From: Schizochytrium sp. TIO01
Taxonomy: Eukaryota > Sar > Bigyra > Thraustochytrida > Thraustochytriidae
Direction: 5' to 3'
DNA: 64,000 nucleotides
Assembly: GCA_004764695.1 (NCBI GenBank)
Contig: SMSO01000031.1
Span: 4,201,048 to 4,265,047, forward strand
Below the pieces are notes generated by a model that had not been told where the DNA came from, did not search any database, and worked only from the letters and a program-made list of their open reading frames with translations. Position numbers and translations under genes: made by a program. Of the stretch, positions 1-11,667 are shown piece by piece; the stretch's first letter is position 1; each line of letters opens with the position of its first letter.

Positions 1-2942
1 GAATATCTGCTGGCGCAATGAACCCGTCACTATTGCTATCCAAGTTCTGCATAGCCACTCGTAAATCAACACCACTATCTTCCGCCTTCTCTAGGATACG
101 GTTAAGACGAACACGGATAGCTTGTACTCCATCATCTGCAAGTCGCAAAAATCGTCGCCAGTCTACAGCTCCTCCATGATCAAAGCGTTTCACGAGTGTT
201 TGTACATGTTCCTCACTGAGAGACATGATGTCAGAAGTACCAGCTTGTTCGACAGTAACCAATGGTGAACGCCAGGCGATTCGAACTTGGAGACTTCCAG
301 CATCTCTTCCATCTGCATCACGAAGCGGAAACTTTCCTGAAATAGCTTTGCCTTGAGCCAATTTAGCAAGAGGTACCACAGTCTTTCCAAGAAGTCCATC
401 AAAACCATCCCCTTCAAAAGCATTGTCATCATCGTCGTCGTCATCGAGAACATTGATCTCAAGTTTCTCACGCTCAAGGTAGCGTAAGATCTTATCATCC
501 ACTAATAAAGGAAACGGAGCTCGAAAGTCATAAACGGGATCAGATGTAGACTGAAGAATGGGAGTGAATGTGTCCGGAAATGAAAGAAGCTGAAAATGCA
601 CGAACGGGCTTGGAAGTGCTCTATCTTTGGTTGGTAAACCTTCACATGCAATAACAGTAATTTCAAGCTGGTTTTGAGCCTTCGCACGAGCAATCGCGAC
701 TTCTTCGTGTTCTTCCTCCACGGTTTTGAGCCTCTCAATTCGCTCACGTTCGCCAGGAACTTCGCGCAGGTATGTTTCAAAGAGTGTCTCGATAGGGAGG
801 GCGAGACGAATACAAATCTTGAAAGTGCCAATCACTGATCCATCTCGTACACTGATGATTTGAGCGTCCTCCACTTGCCACTTGCCGTTGCCTTGCAACA
901 AGGGACGCATCGATAGAGATGTTTGCCCTAAAAGCTCAAAATCTCCGTGGCGCGTGCGGTTAAGCTCCAGCGTGAGTGTTTCGCTTGCTAAATAACGAAG
1001 TAAAAAGTGATCAACGGTGACGCGGTACGTTGCGGCAAAGTTGAAATTCGGGTGCAACCCCGTAACCAAAGGAGATGTTTGTGTTTCGTAATCATAGAAA
1101 TCAAGCATCACGAATGTTGTCGCGCCATATTCAAGTTTGTGCTCATCTAAATTGGCTTGCTGGATCCAGATCTCAATGAGATTCTCGCCTGGTCCAAAAT
1201 CAGATGCAGATGCTGCGAGCGATGCAATGCTGATTGCATCATCACCAGTGTCAACAGAACGAGGCGAACCTGGTGCATCTCGAGAGATTTGCTGCTTCTT
1301 AGCCTTTTTGAGCAGTTGCTTGACCTGAGCTTCAAGAGCATGAATTTTCTGCAGCCTTCGGGCGCATAAATTTTCATAATCATCAAGTTTTCGCAGTAGC
1401 TCATTGTTACTACCCTTGAGTTTACGCTGCAGGTCCGTGATTTCATCGTTAAGGTCTCGGTTAATTGAGGTCTGGGCTTTGAGCATCCTCTCTGTCATTT
1501 CGAGCTCACGGCAAGTGTTAAGATGTGCGACTTGCAAATCTTGAAGCTTACGGTCACTAGTAGGTGCGGTTTCAAGAAAATCAACTTGACCCATAGATTC
1601 TTTGCTTCGTTTAATCATTGTTAGAGCGCGCTCAAGTTCACTAGAATCAACACCAGCCTCGCCGCTGTAAAGCCGCATTTTGTCTTCAAGGACACTCGAT
1701 CCCCGTTCGAGCTGCTCGAGCTTCAATTTAAGAGCATGATTCTCCTTTGCAAGCTGGTCCCGCTGATTGCAGAGTTGTTCCGAGCTAGATTTGAGAGCTA
1801 ATATTTCTGCGTGATGCATCTTTGCAGTTTCTTTGAGATGCTCGATCTGTACTTTTTGTTGCCGATCTGCTCGTTCTAGACCGAGTAGTTTATCGACTTT
1901 GGATCGAGACTCAAAGGCATCATTGATAAATGGACTCTCACATAATGCTGTAATACGATGCTCAAGGGTTTGTATTTCCTCTTTTGCTGCAGCAAGCTCC
2001 ACACTAAGATCCTGCGCGTGCTGCTGGTGAACCCCGAGTTGCTCGTTATCATGATGCAGAGTCTGTAGCTTTCTTCGTAAATCGCGAATGGTACGGTTGC
2101 CTTCTTCCATTCTATGAACAGTACGCTCATGGATTTCTGCGGCTGCACGAGCTTTGGCCTCAAGGTGCTCGTAACGACTTTTCACAATTCGAAGTTGTGC
2201 TTCCTTATCTTTAAGATCGCGTGCAAGCGTTTCTTGCTCACGAACGAAGACTCCCGATTCCCGAGGTTTTTCCCCCCATCATTCCAGACTGCCCTCCGCG
2301 GTTCATATTTCCCAAAACATTTTCTAGATCTGGTTCTGCGGGCGCTGAGGGCTGTTGGTGAGTTCTTCGCCGGAGCATATTGTTTTCTTCGTGAAGTTTG
2401 GTAATACGGTTCTCCATAGCTAAGAGTTTCTGGCGTAAAGTAGAAAGAGCTGCGCTTTCAGATGCAGACATGCCTAGCTTAGACCCACCTCCTCTGCTCG
2501 AGGGTGGTCCAGCGGTGGCAGGAGCCACTTTCCGCCGCGCTGACCCGGGTGCCGTCTTCGGGGCAGTCCGTAATTGCTCACGCAGATTTCGATTTACCAT
2601 ACGTAGTCGATCATTTTCTTTGCGCAAAGTTTGAATCAATTCATCTGCCTCCCGGGTGTCTGTGGTTCGAACTGGTCCACGCGAAGTATTCAAGAGACCC
2701 TTTTCATTGGCTTGCTCTTTAGCGCTCATGGTTTTGTCAATGAGCTGCAGTTTTGTATACATTTGCTTCATGACTGTCTGTTGTTCGTTGCTCTGATGTT
2801 TAAGCGCAGCATGGTCCTCTCGAAGTTGAAGGTATTTCTCCTCCCAAGATGCCTCGTCCTTTGGTCCCTGTGATTTCCGTATGCGCTGGCCAGGAGGCCC
2901 GTGGCCAGATGCGAATTCTATGCTGTTGTTACGCCCCAGCAT
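1..2942 (-). CDS. RPGRIP1L: RPGRIP1L/nephrocystin-8-like ciliary transition-zone scaffold (C-terminus cut by window edge; one frame break)
   Basis: Starts at the ATG read from 2942 (MLGRNNS...) and runs off at position 1. The first ~230 residues and the following ~350 are coiled coil (for example LREDHAALKHQ and LERADRQQKVQIEHLKE). They are followed by an RPGRIP1-type C2 domain, roughly 870-1190 on the plus strand, with the family signature FYDYETQTSPLVTGLHPNF. A second C2 lies roughly 245-680, and an EF-hand-like loop (NLDSNSDGFIAPADI) at about 15-60. The order coiled coil, then C2, then C2, and the SSELERALTMIKRSKE stretch match animal RPGRIP1L, which anchors transition-zone complexes at the ciliary base. 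Reading continuity breaks at 2267-2277 (a run of 5 T then 6 C on plus): the upstream frame stops at 2238 while the coiled coil continues in the +1 frame. I read this as a homopolymer indel. The frame is also open a short way upstream of 2942, so an additional 5' exon is possible. Identification is from recognised family pattern, not a search. Confidence 0.85.
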
Positions 2943-4200
2943 GGTTTGAGGAAATTGTTTTGATCCTAAATCCTGTGCACCACGAGCTGATGGCGCTCTT
3001 TCTGATCAACGCAAGAAGAAACCCTGGTTTCAACGTTTCGCAGAGATGATTGCTCTCTCTGATGTGCGCAAGCCCACCCGACGACGGCACTTCAGAAGGC
3101 AAGATCGCGGCGGCACTCAGAGTTCTCTCAACTGACCAGTCAGCAACAGAGGGATCTGTTCTGTTCTAGCCTTGAGTCAAACTAGCGACAGCTCCAACCT
3201 AGCCGCCTGGGCTCAAAGCCCGATTCTGCTTTCAGTGAACGTTAGCTTGGGTGCTCGCCTTTCATGACTTCATGCACCGAAGGTCTCTCGTGCGTTGAAA
3301 GTTGCCGTTACGATGTCTTAGGCAAAAGCGTAAAATATTGCTTTAAAGTTAAAAAGAAAAAAAACTCAAGAAAGTAAAAACACAAGAAAGTAAAAACACA
3401 AGACAGGAGAGCTCACGTACCCAACATGAGTATACCCCGAGCCCAGTTTTCCTGAAGATCATATTCATCACGCTCAGGGAAACCCTTGTACATTATTCTA
3501 ATTAACCATGCCAAATCCAGCACACTAAAATACATCGAGTGTGGCTGGCAACAGTCATTGATCTTTTATATCTCCATAAATTCCATATCATACGCTATTT
3601 TCCATATGTTCCATATGTTCCATATGTTCTATATATTCACTTATGTGGGCACCAGCAGTTGAGCGACTCCGACCACGTGCCATCGTGATGCCAATCGGCC
3701 ATCTGCCAAGAGTCTCGGGGCGCACGAGTGATGCTATGAAAACGAGCACACACATAACCATCCTTCCCTTAGTTCAAGTCGAAGGTTCGTGAAAGAGCGA
3801 TTTTGAGATTAAGTGAAGCAGCTTGGATATCTAAACGGAGGGTACTTATGTACGACATTCTCACAAAATGCGGAATCTATTTGACAGCTTTCAATCAAAT
3901 TAGTTCTTTAGATCATGATTGATATCTCATGCGACCAGAATGTTAGACTCTAGACAAACGGTCAGCCACAAGTGCTCGTGGACTTGGCATTGGTTGCAAC
4001 TGTCCAACCCTCGCGGCGTAGTACCCAGCGTATAGAATGCAAGAACTGGTTATGTGTGTATTTCTTTGCATCTCTATTTCGGTATTGATCTCAATTTTCA
4101 TTTCAATTGACGAAGAAGAATATAGATGGTTTCGTATTTCAAATTTTAAATTTGAATTTGAATTCAAATTTGAATTTCGAATTTAAAGAGAATCACCCCT
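2943..4200. other. Intergenic spacer with short tandem repeats
   Basis: No convincing gene. It holds the upstream region of the minus-strand RPGRIP1L gene, a 16-bp unit AAGAAAGTAAAAACAC repeated twice near 3368-3399, and a 9-bp CCATATGTT unit repeated about three times near 3602-3628. An AT-rich imperfect palindrome centred on GAATTC lies near 4140-4185. Confidence 0.5.
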
Positions 4201-4953
4201 ATGCATAATTCGAACTCTACTAAAGTTGAAAGTGAATTGTGTGTCTGCGATGACGATTGTGACTGTGAACCATGTCGCTTTGCGTGGGTAGCACTAGTGG
4301 TTTCGTATCTGGCTGAGGTGTCAAACGAGTGTGCAAGTAGCGACAGTCAGACCAAATTCATTTCATTACCAAAATTATCTCCCGTATCTGCCCCATCCCC
4401 AAACTTTCTTTCCACCCAGGCCAGTTCACGTTGCCTCCTGCTCCTGCTCCTGTTTCTCCTGCTTTGCGCTCTTCTGACCTCAACGATGACAGGTGTATTG
4501 ATTGGCAAGCGCTTTCGCACCAGACGCCACAGCCATAGCCCTCTGGCGGGGTCTCTTCAGCGGAATTCAGCACGCCCAACTTCCTTCCTTCTGCGGAGTC
4601 GGGCAATCCCAACGAGCTTCTTCTCGTCTTCTCGATGGCCCATGATTACTTCTCCTTCGCCCCGATCACCTCATCCTTTAGGACCGTCTTCAGATCGTAC
4701 AATAGGCTACTCGAGGCGCGATGTAGGTCGGCCTCAAAGGAGGACGAAGAGATCGGGGAATCCATCTAGGAGCACCCAACTGCATCATGCCACTTTTCTA
4801 GTGCTACTAGCAAAAACTCGCATAAATCAGCGTCAGATCTGTCTAAAATTTTCAGATGAGCAGCAGAGTTCGCTGAGCCAGAGGAAGACAGAGCGAAAAG
4901 AAAGGATTCTGAGGAGCTTCGTAAGAGCCCCGGTCTACAGTACATTTACATGA
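4201..4953 (+). CDS. Possible membrane protein, 250 aa, unrecognised
   Basis: ATG-initiated open frame of 250 codons, long enough that chance is unlikely at this base composition. The N-terminus has a Cys/Asp-rich stretch (CVCDDDCDCEPC). A leucine-rich hydrophobic segment at about residues 82-102 could be one membrane span. The remainder is Ser/Arg/Pro-rich and of low complexity. It lies just upstream of the SEC14-like gene on the same strand, so it may instead be that gene's 5' untranslated or promoter region. No family recognised. Confidence 0.3.
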   Translation: MHNSNSTKVESELCVCDDDCDCEPCRFAWVALVVSYLAEVSNECASSDSQTKFISLPKLSPVSAPSPNFLSTQASSRCLLLLLLFLLLCALLTSTMTGVLIGKRFRTRRHSHSPLAGSLQRNSARPTSFLLRSRAIPTSFFSSSRWPMITSPSPRSPHPLGPSSDRTIGYSRRDVGRPQRRTKRSGNPSRSTQLHHATFLVLLAKTRINQRQICLKFSDEQQSSLSQRKTERKERILRSFVRAPVYSTFT

Positions 4954-5169
4954 AACAGTAAGACTAGAGTCAGCGAAGAGGGCCTTCAAACAAAGAAGAA
5001 AAGAAAGACTAAAGAAAGTCAATCGCGGGAATGAGCAGCAATAATAGAACTCCTCCTTCAAGTGAAGTTTGCTTCTTCTGTCGATCTCTTCGCTATTCGG
5101 GGAGCGACGTGAGCTCTGCAAACCTCAAATCTGGGATTCCTCAGGTTTGCGAAGTTTTGGTGAGCGGTG

Positions 5170-6822
5170 ATGGCACTCCTGATAGCGCCGCGGGCGCTTG
5201 TAGAACAGTTTTCGCGAGCTGCAGGAGTCCATGGTGGGCTAAACCAGCTGGCCTTGGTTCTTGTGGTCTACGCAGTGCTCGGCCGTGCAGTGCGGGTTCT
5301 TATGGACCGTAGCGGGATGGTTGTGGTTAACCTGGAGGTACAATGTACGTGCTCGCTGATGCTTGTAGCAGCTCTCGCAGTTCTCGACATGCAGGATTTG
5401 AAACGAAGGGTTGGCGCCTCGTGGCCGCAGGGAGCCGTCGAGGAAAGCTCTGTTCAGGAGGTTCACAACGCTGGAGACAGCTCTGACCATCAAAATAGTG
5501 ATGATGAGGAAACTGAGGTTGTTGAAGATGATGGACAAATCAATGATCAGTTAGAGTCTCCCAGGCATCGCCAACGTGAAAACCGGGTTGGAATCACACA
5601 GCGCCGAAGCGGCCAAGCAGCGGCAAGTTCCACGTCTCAGAACAATGCAGGCAAGGACAAGTCACTATTGAAGCGTTTCACATCTACAAACCCATTGCTA
5701 CCTTCGGCAAATCTTGAACCATGGTGGGAGCATCGCCAGGAATCCTACACAGGTGAGCAGGAAGCAGCCATTCAGGAGATGCTTAACAGCCATTTTGGAG
5801 AGAATGCCCCAGAGGAGAAGCGCAGGGCACTCGAGCGTGTGATTGTAAATGGGGATGCACGAAGTGCTGCCATTCGTGCATTGGTTGCACGCCAGTTTAA
5901 CGTACAGGATGCCCGTAAGCTCGTGGATGATATGTTACAATGGCGTGCAGAAAACAAGATTGATGAAATCCTCAAGTACCCTCTGCCTCCTGAGACTCTT
6001 GGAAAAATTAGATCGTGTTTGTTTGACGGCTTCACAGGTGTTTGTAATCAAGGATGCCCTGTTTATTTGCTATTTGCAGGTCGTATGGACCTCGCCGAGT
6101 GTAAGCGATTGGCCGGCATCGAAGACACGCTGAAGTATCATGTTCAAGTCATGGAATATAACATGAATGTGTACTACCCCCTTATCTCACAAATGACCGG
6201 CAAGACAACTTCAAGAGTGACTCTTTTGCTTGATTTGAAAGGTTTTGGTGGACATAATGTGAAACCCTCGTTTTGGGAAATGATCAATGGTAAGTATCAT
6301 ATATAATCGTCACACAATTGGCAAGTAGAAATCACGATGTGTTTAATAATAAGACAATAAACTTGGCGAATAAAATAGGATATATACTCCTTATCAAATG
6401 AATGTGTACGACTAACTACGGATGATCTGCAATGGTTCTTTTGATACCATTCCTCAACATGAAATACAGCTCTTGCTGCAATTGACAACTTTTTCTACTA
6501 CGAGTGGCTGAACAAAGTCATTATTGTTAATGCTGGTCTTTTCTTCAAGTTCTTTTGGAAAACCGCAGCCCCGCTGCTTCAGCCAGAAACAAAACGAAAG
6601 TTTCATGTGATTGATATTAAGGGTTTGTCCGAGCACATCCCCTTGCATCAGCTTCCCGAGCGCTTTGGTGGTCATGTCGCAAATGAGGGTAGCTATTGTG
6701 ATAAAGATCATCCTTGGACAAACCATTATCACAAGTTCGATAAATATGTGCGCGAACAAGCAGTACATTACCAGACGGAGGGCATGCCACCACCGACGGT
6801 GGCAACTACTATTTCCAAATGA
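5170..6822 (+). CDS. SEC14-like CRAL-TRIO lipid-binding/transfer protein (two exons)
   Basis: Exon 1 is 5170-6289 and exon 2 is 6470-6822. The intron opens with GTAAGT and closes at TACAG, and phase is preserved across the join (MINA|LAAIDNFFYY), giving 490 aa. Residues 1-75 are hydrophobic and may be a membrane anchor, though part of this could be an unrecognised intron. An acidic linker follows (about 105-125). A CRAL-TRIO-N helical region lies at about 228-268, and a CRAL-TRIO lipid-binding domain at about 285-445 with KVIIVNAGLFFKFFWK, the KFHVI strand and LPERFGG. SEC14 proteins exchange phosphatidylinositol and other lipids between membranes. I chose the ATG at 5170 because it is the first ATG in the frame. 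Ligand cannot be predicted. Confidence 0.85.
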
Positions 6823-7449
6823 TAATTTGTAGCGTCAGTAAGAAATGCCTAAAAAATGTGAATTTTCAATCCACATTGTAAAGCGTTGGAAATGCTAAAT
6901 CTATCAACAGCAATTCAAGAGTTAGTGCACATTAAATACATACCATATACAAAAAGAATCTCAAGCGCAGTACATCATTAATCAGTTTCTCAAATTTTAA
7001 CGAGGAGGGTGGCAAGCTAGGGTAAATAGAGTTAATTACAGACATGAAAGTAAAATAAAGAGTTTTAAATTACAACATGTAGCTGGAGCAACCCCACTCA
7101 CTCAAAACAAAACGTCACTAGTATTTACATCTAAAAAAAATGGTGGCTAAGAGAATGCAAAACGCAGGAGCATTTGCAATAATCATACAAGCAGGCAAGA
7201 GGTATTCTGCTAAGCAGAATCAAGAACAATTTGGCTCTCCGAGAATCGTCGATTATCAGACTGGGAGTGTGGAAACACACTAGAGTAAGCCTCGTTGAGT
7301 TGACGTCCGTACCTGGTCCCGAGGGGCCGTCGACGGGCGCTGTTAGCATTACTTTGTCACGGCGAAAAGACCCGTACTCTCATTCCACAGATTCGGCTCC
7401 TGCGACGGCAGTCGTTCCGAAGAACGAGTGCCGCAACGATCTTGGCCTC
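6823..7449. other. Intergenic, no supported gene
   Basis: Three-prime flank of the SEC14-like gene, AT-rich up to about 7220, then GC-richer DNA that is open in several frames on the minus strand and belongs to, or lies 3' of, the possible gene at 7450-7803. Confidence 0.4.
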
Positions 7450-7803
7450 TCAACCAGCCGAAGCTGGTAGTCTGTGTCCCGCACGATGGGTGTTCTGCCA
7501 TTCCTGGCTGGCACTTGCTGCCCTGGTGCCCGAGGACTTTCCCACGACATAATGAGCCCGCCTCGAGGACGGGCGAGTGGGCCGCCGAAGCGTCCACTCC
7601 GTTCGTATGCCGTGCTGCCAACCTTGATGAGTTTCCGCACTGCTGTCACCAAAATCAGCACTCGAGAACCTGCTCATAATTATCTTGCAGTGATTAAACG
7701 TATTCCCGAAACAATTGCACAATCTCATTTGTATTCATTCTAAATTATAAGACTCCGCTATAGTTTAAACTTACCTCCGCCACTGATTCTCGCATCCACC
7801 CAT
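7450..7803 (-). CDS. Possible two-exon small protein with MGGC myristoylation start
   Basis: A hand-built model. Exon 1 (7775-7803) reads MGGCENQWR and ends at a GTAAGT donor. The next exon starts near 7672 after an AG and continues in phase as SRFSSADFGDSSAETHQG, open to a stop at 7450. MGGC is a classic N-myristoylation/palmitoylation start. The 7450-7670 stretch is GC-rich and open in all three minus-strand frames, so the C-terminal part and stop are uncertain; another frame ends at 7380. No family recognised. Confidence 0.35.
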
Positions 7804-8860
7804 TCAATACAAACGCTCCTTATCTTCCAGATCCCAAATAAGAGTGACCTAGACTAAACCATACTGTCATCACCTTTTTTCCCCCTCCACATCACAAGCA
7901 CCACCCGTTGTTCCGGGTATCCCCATGGGGTCCCCATAGACATAAGGTGTGTTCTAAGAGGTTTAATCACCATAGTGACCTATCAAGAGGTCTAAGAGCA
8001 TGGATAGACCATTTCGAAACGAAGCAGAGTGTCAAGGTCAAACTGGCATCGCTCGCTCGCGCTCTCTCTCTTTCGCTCTTGGCGTTGGGGATACCAGTAG
8101 GCGGAGCTGCAACCCGTGGTATCGGCCACCAAACGCGCTCTAGATCACTACCCTCTTCCCTCCCCCCGCGACGACGCTGGTCCTAGGGACGCCGGGATCG
8201 ATCCATTCGTTCGTTCATTCATCCATTCTTCATTAAGCAGCCTTCAGCTACATATCTATTTCGTCTGTCTCTTTCCCGCGCGCGTTCTTCTCTGGAACGC
8301 CACAAGCTGCGACCTTGATCTTTGGTGAAGCAAAGCACTAAGCATACAGCACCCGCGCCGCCGCCGCCCGCCCGTGCATTCTCTCTCTTTCGTTCGGAAT
8401 CGCTAGGATTCGCTCTGCTCTCGCCCTCTCTTTTCTCTTATTGTTTGACTGATTGATTTTTTTCTCTCAGTGATCCAGTGAGCAAATTGATTAACAAAAA
8501 GCAGGCACAAAGGATCTACTATCTTTTGTGCTCTTTGTTGTCTAACTTCGCGTCTCTCCGCACGCTTCTCTCAGCCGCTCTTCTGCTTGGATAAGCCGTT
8601 GAGCACATTGACAGGTCACTCTGTCAGCACGGATCTGTCTTTCTCAACGAAGAAAGAGTTTGACGGGAAACAGACGAAGTCTTTTTGGTAGGGCTTATCT
8701 TGTTGCCCACCTCAACTCGGTTATCTCACGCACCAATTGCTTAGATATTGCGGAGTGATTGACAGGTTATCTGATCGGTACTGACTTTCGGATTTGCATA
8801 TCTCTATCTTTCTCTGTGGAATCCTGACGCAGACGACGAGATACGCAAGCAAGTAAATAA
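7804..8860. promoter_or_regulatory. Upstream region and long 5' leader of the 8861 gene
   Basis: No open frame of note. From about 8040 the plus strand becomes pyrimidine-rich with CTCTCT/TTTCTC tracts and CpG-rich patches (8150-8400), consistent with a promoter plus long untranslated leader of a well-expressed gene. This reading is inferred from composition only. Confidence 0.35.
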
Positions 8861-9550
8861 ATGTCCAAGGCTAACATGGGCGACTCTGCAGCACTTCCGG
8901 GCTCCGAAATGGGTGAGGGCCACGGATTTCACATGGATGGAGGCATGAACCTCGACGCTGCCGGAGGCAACCAGAATGGTCAGGCCGGTGCTTCTGGCAG
9001 CAATGGTCGTGGTGATGACAATGATAACGAAGATGATGCCCAGGGCCGCGAGACGGTCGATAAGAACGGCCCTGATTACGTAAACTTGCGTGGCATTGTA
9101 GGTCGCGTTCACTACACGACGCTGACTGAGGAGGAGCTCAAGATCCTGGAGGATGAAGATCTCTGGCCTGCCAGCAAAACTGAGGGCAAGTTTTTTCACG
9201 AGTTTACGGAGAATCAGATCAACACGTTGGCTAAGGTCCGCGACATGGTGTGGAACCGTCAGGTGCGCAAGGAGTTCCCTGACAACGACCGCTTGCGCCA
9301 GGAAATGGAGCAGAAGCGGCAGCAGGAGCAGGAGGCACACCGGGAGGCTCTTGTGCAGGATCTCATGCACAACCAGCCGATGCATGTCGGCGTTGGCGAG
9401 GGCCTTGGTCGAGTCCCGCTAGAAACCTCCGACCACTATAACTCATTTTCGATGGATCAGGTCAAGGACCACTCGGCACAGCACAGCTATGCGTCCATGC
9501 TCGATCGAAACCATATGGTGAACCGCATGCAGGGGGATTACACCGAATAA
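8861..9550 (+). CDS. Conserved-looking hypothetical protein, 229 aa
   Basis: Single-exon ATG frame, MSKANMGDSA to a TAA stop. Residues 1-65 are Gly/Asn/Asp-rich and acidic, likely disordered. Residues 66-160 are charged and helical: LTEEELKILEDEDLWP, then a Trp-containing RDMVWNRQVRKEF, then a Gln/Glu-rich coiled segment (about 140-165). The C-terminal tail is His/Met-rich. Third-position codon use is more G/C-rich than most neighbours, as in eIF4A, suggesting fair expression. A 23-nt A run lies 220 bp downstream (9771-9793). No family recognised; cytosolic by lack of signal or membrane segments. Confidence 0.7.
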   Translation: MSKANMGDSAALPGSEMGEGHGFHMDGGMNLDAAGGNQNGQAGASGSNGRGDDNDNEDDAQGRETVDKNGPDYVNLRGIVGRVHYTTLTEEELKILEDEDLWPASKTEGKFFHEFTENQINTLAKVRDMVWNRQVRKEFPDNDRLRQEMEQKRQQEQEAHREALVQDLMHNQPMHVGVGEGLGRVPLETSDHYNSFSMDQVKDHSAQHSYASMLDRNHMVNRMQGDYTE

Positions 9551-11039
9551 GTGAGCTGCTCGCTCGCTTGCTTGCTTGCCATTACATTCTTGCAATCCAT
9601 TTTCCTGCTTAGCAAAAGCTGGAACAAATCGCAAGAGTGCTACTGGAGACGAAGCGCATGCATGCAAATCTCACGCGTCCTAGAAACACAAGAAAGCAAA
9701 CAGCCAACTCATTTCCTCTTCCTATCGAAACGAATCTCTCGCCAAGAAGCCAAACATCAAGCCAAGATCTAAAAAAAAAAAAAAAAAAAAAAAGACACCA
9801 ACAAGATTGAACTCATCAAAAAGAAAAAGAAAAAGAAAGCACTTCTCGCTCGCCTCTGCTCTGTGGCTTTGCCGTCATGTCCTTAGCGATGATCGCGATC
9901 CGCTACTTCTGTCGGCACGAGAAGCGAGTCCGGCACGTGTGTCATCTCCTTCCAGTCCTCCGCAGCCGCTGACAATTCTTTTGTTTATAGCCTAGCCTAC
10001 TGCTAAAGGTAACCCTAGTAATCCCACATTTCTCCATTTTTTCCTTCTCCTTATTATTTCTTATTAAATCTTAACCACCGACACAGGTTCTTATCGTTTA
10101 AGCTCCTTGTTTCTTGACGAAGGTTCTTTGTGAAGACCTTAGCAAGTAGGTCGCCCTGCGTGCTATATTTCATACGTCAGAATAATATAAGAATGTTGTT
10201 AGCCAGGGCATAAGTTATGCTCTGATGTAATCGCATGATGGAACACATAGCAACGCAATTCGTAGTATTGCCTCACAAGTTTTATGAGAAACGATTTGTT
10301 GTGATGAGAATCTCGCCAGTCCTAAAATCATAGCCTCTACAGCGTGATTATATAGTAGAAAGTCTTTGAGTGAGTCTATATGTAATTTTGTATGCACAGA
10401 TTGGAGAGGCGAAGATCATCTGGCTGCGTGATTTTTTTTTAATTTTATCATATTATTGTTCAAACGTCGCCAGTGAACGAAGCTTTGGAAAAAAAGAAAC
10501 GAGAAAATAAAAAGAGGTAGTACTTTTGATTTAATTAATACTGGTATATATATTACATAAACATAAACATAAACATAAACATAATAATAATAATAATAAT
10601 AATAAATTATAGCCTAGATTTTTTTTCTTCAATTTCTTCAGAGATAGAGAATCTAGGGTTTCTGTGTTAGGCCAGAAATGGAGACGAACAGGTGCTAGGC
10701 AGCGGAATAAATGTACCAAAGAAGCGATCCCGAATGTCAAAGAAAGGCCAATTGAACAAATTAAAAAGAGAGAAACAACAAACAAAACCCTCGAGAGTAA
10801 TGTAAAACAAATAGAAAAGAAGAGAGAATAATCAGGAGTCTTTGTCGGAAACTTAACATTTAAAATCCTAGGCAGGTTTAATATTCTGATATAGATTCTC
10901 TTCGAAGAAAAGAAAGCTAGGGCAAAATACTGACAAACGGAAGGGAATCAAAAGTTGAGACTGCAACACTAAGATTAACTTTTAAAAAATACAGATTAAT
11001 TTTAATGCTCAAAATGTTCCCTCGCCTCTAGCTAGAGAT
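9551..11039. other. Intergenic region with microsatellites
   Basis: No supported gene. Contains a poly-A run at 9771-9793 and, at 10554-10605, an ACATAA-type repeat running into (ATA)n. Confidence 0.5.
10554..10605. repeat. Compound microsatellite (ACATAA)n-(ATA)n
   Basis: About four copies of a 6-bp ACATAA unit directly followed by about eight ATA units. Confidence 0.9.
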
Positions 11040-11240
11040 CTATATCGTAGATAGTCTTTTAGCTCTACAGCACTTTAGCTGTCTCTCCAAGAGGTTCAAG
11101 TTCTCTGTGTCGATTTTTTTAGAATCAAATTCATACTCCTTCTTTCCGAGTCTGCTGAGATATCTCTGCAAAAGTTGCTTCTGTGTCACCTTCGACTTCT
11201 TGAACAAATACGTGTTATTCCCACTAGGTCGTAGCTGCAT
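11040..11240 (-). CDS. Possible small basic protein, 66 aa
   Basis: ATG frame with strongly protein-like, Lys/Leu-rich helical composition (KKSKVTQKQLLQRYLSRLGK, then DTENLNLLERQLKCC). An AG acceptor-like site sits just before the ATG, so it could be a terminal exon of a spliced gene. No family recognised. Confidence 0.3.
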   Translation of the reverse strand: MQLRPSGNNTYLFKKSKVTQKQLLQRYLSRLGKKEYEFDSKKIDTENLNLLERQLKCCRAKRLSTI

Positions 11241-11283
11241 TCATCTACAGAATATTTGTAGTCATACACACAATCACCTAGCA

Positions 11284-11439
11284 ATGAATGGATCCGTCTA
11301 TATCACTAAAACCAAATTGCTGTCATGTATCGAGGATGTTTTGTCTCACTTGACCGAGTTCTGTTTAGAGGGATTGGCAAGAAGCCGAGAGTACTGTTTC
11401 GAAAAGGATATGACATTTGCCCAAACATATGAACAGTGA
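11284..11439 (+). CDS. Possible small protein or exon, 51 aa
   Basis: ATG frame MNGSVYITKTKLLSCIEDVL... to TGA, with amphipathic helical composition. It faces away from the possible gene at 11040-11240. A minus-strand frame (11346-11669, one hydrophobic segment) overlaps it, so at most one of the two is likely real. Confidence 0.25.
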   Translation: MNGSVYITKTKLLSCIEDVLSHLTEFCLEGLARSREYCFEKDMTFAQTYEQ

Positions 11440-11667
11440 TCCCCTTTATTCAAAAACTTGTTTGCTTCAGGAGCTCCTAACATTTCCGATTCTCTGCATA
11501 CATGGTATTTTCCCCTTTTCATTAAAAGCAATAAAAGAAAGGGGGGAAGAGAAGTAAGGAGAAGAGAAAGTGAGTATACAACGTATAGACCATGGAATAA
11601 AATATTATGCTCGGCTTTGCAGAACTCAATGAAGTTTTTTTTTAAAGATACCATTGTGGACCAAAAC

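Noticed and set aside
2238-2300. Programmed +1 frameshifting in the RPGRIP1L-like gene
   Set aside because: Similar breaks at homopolymers in two other genes make assembly indels the simpler reading.
8804-9385. 193-codon minus-strand frame opposite the 8861 gene
   Set aside because: Lies fully antisense to a better plus-strand gene and reads as low-complexity hydrophobic sequence.
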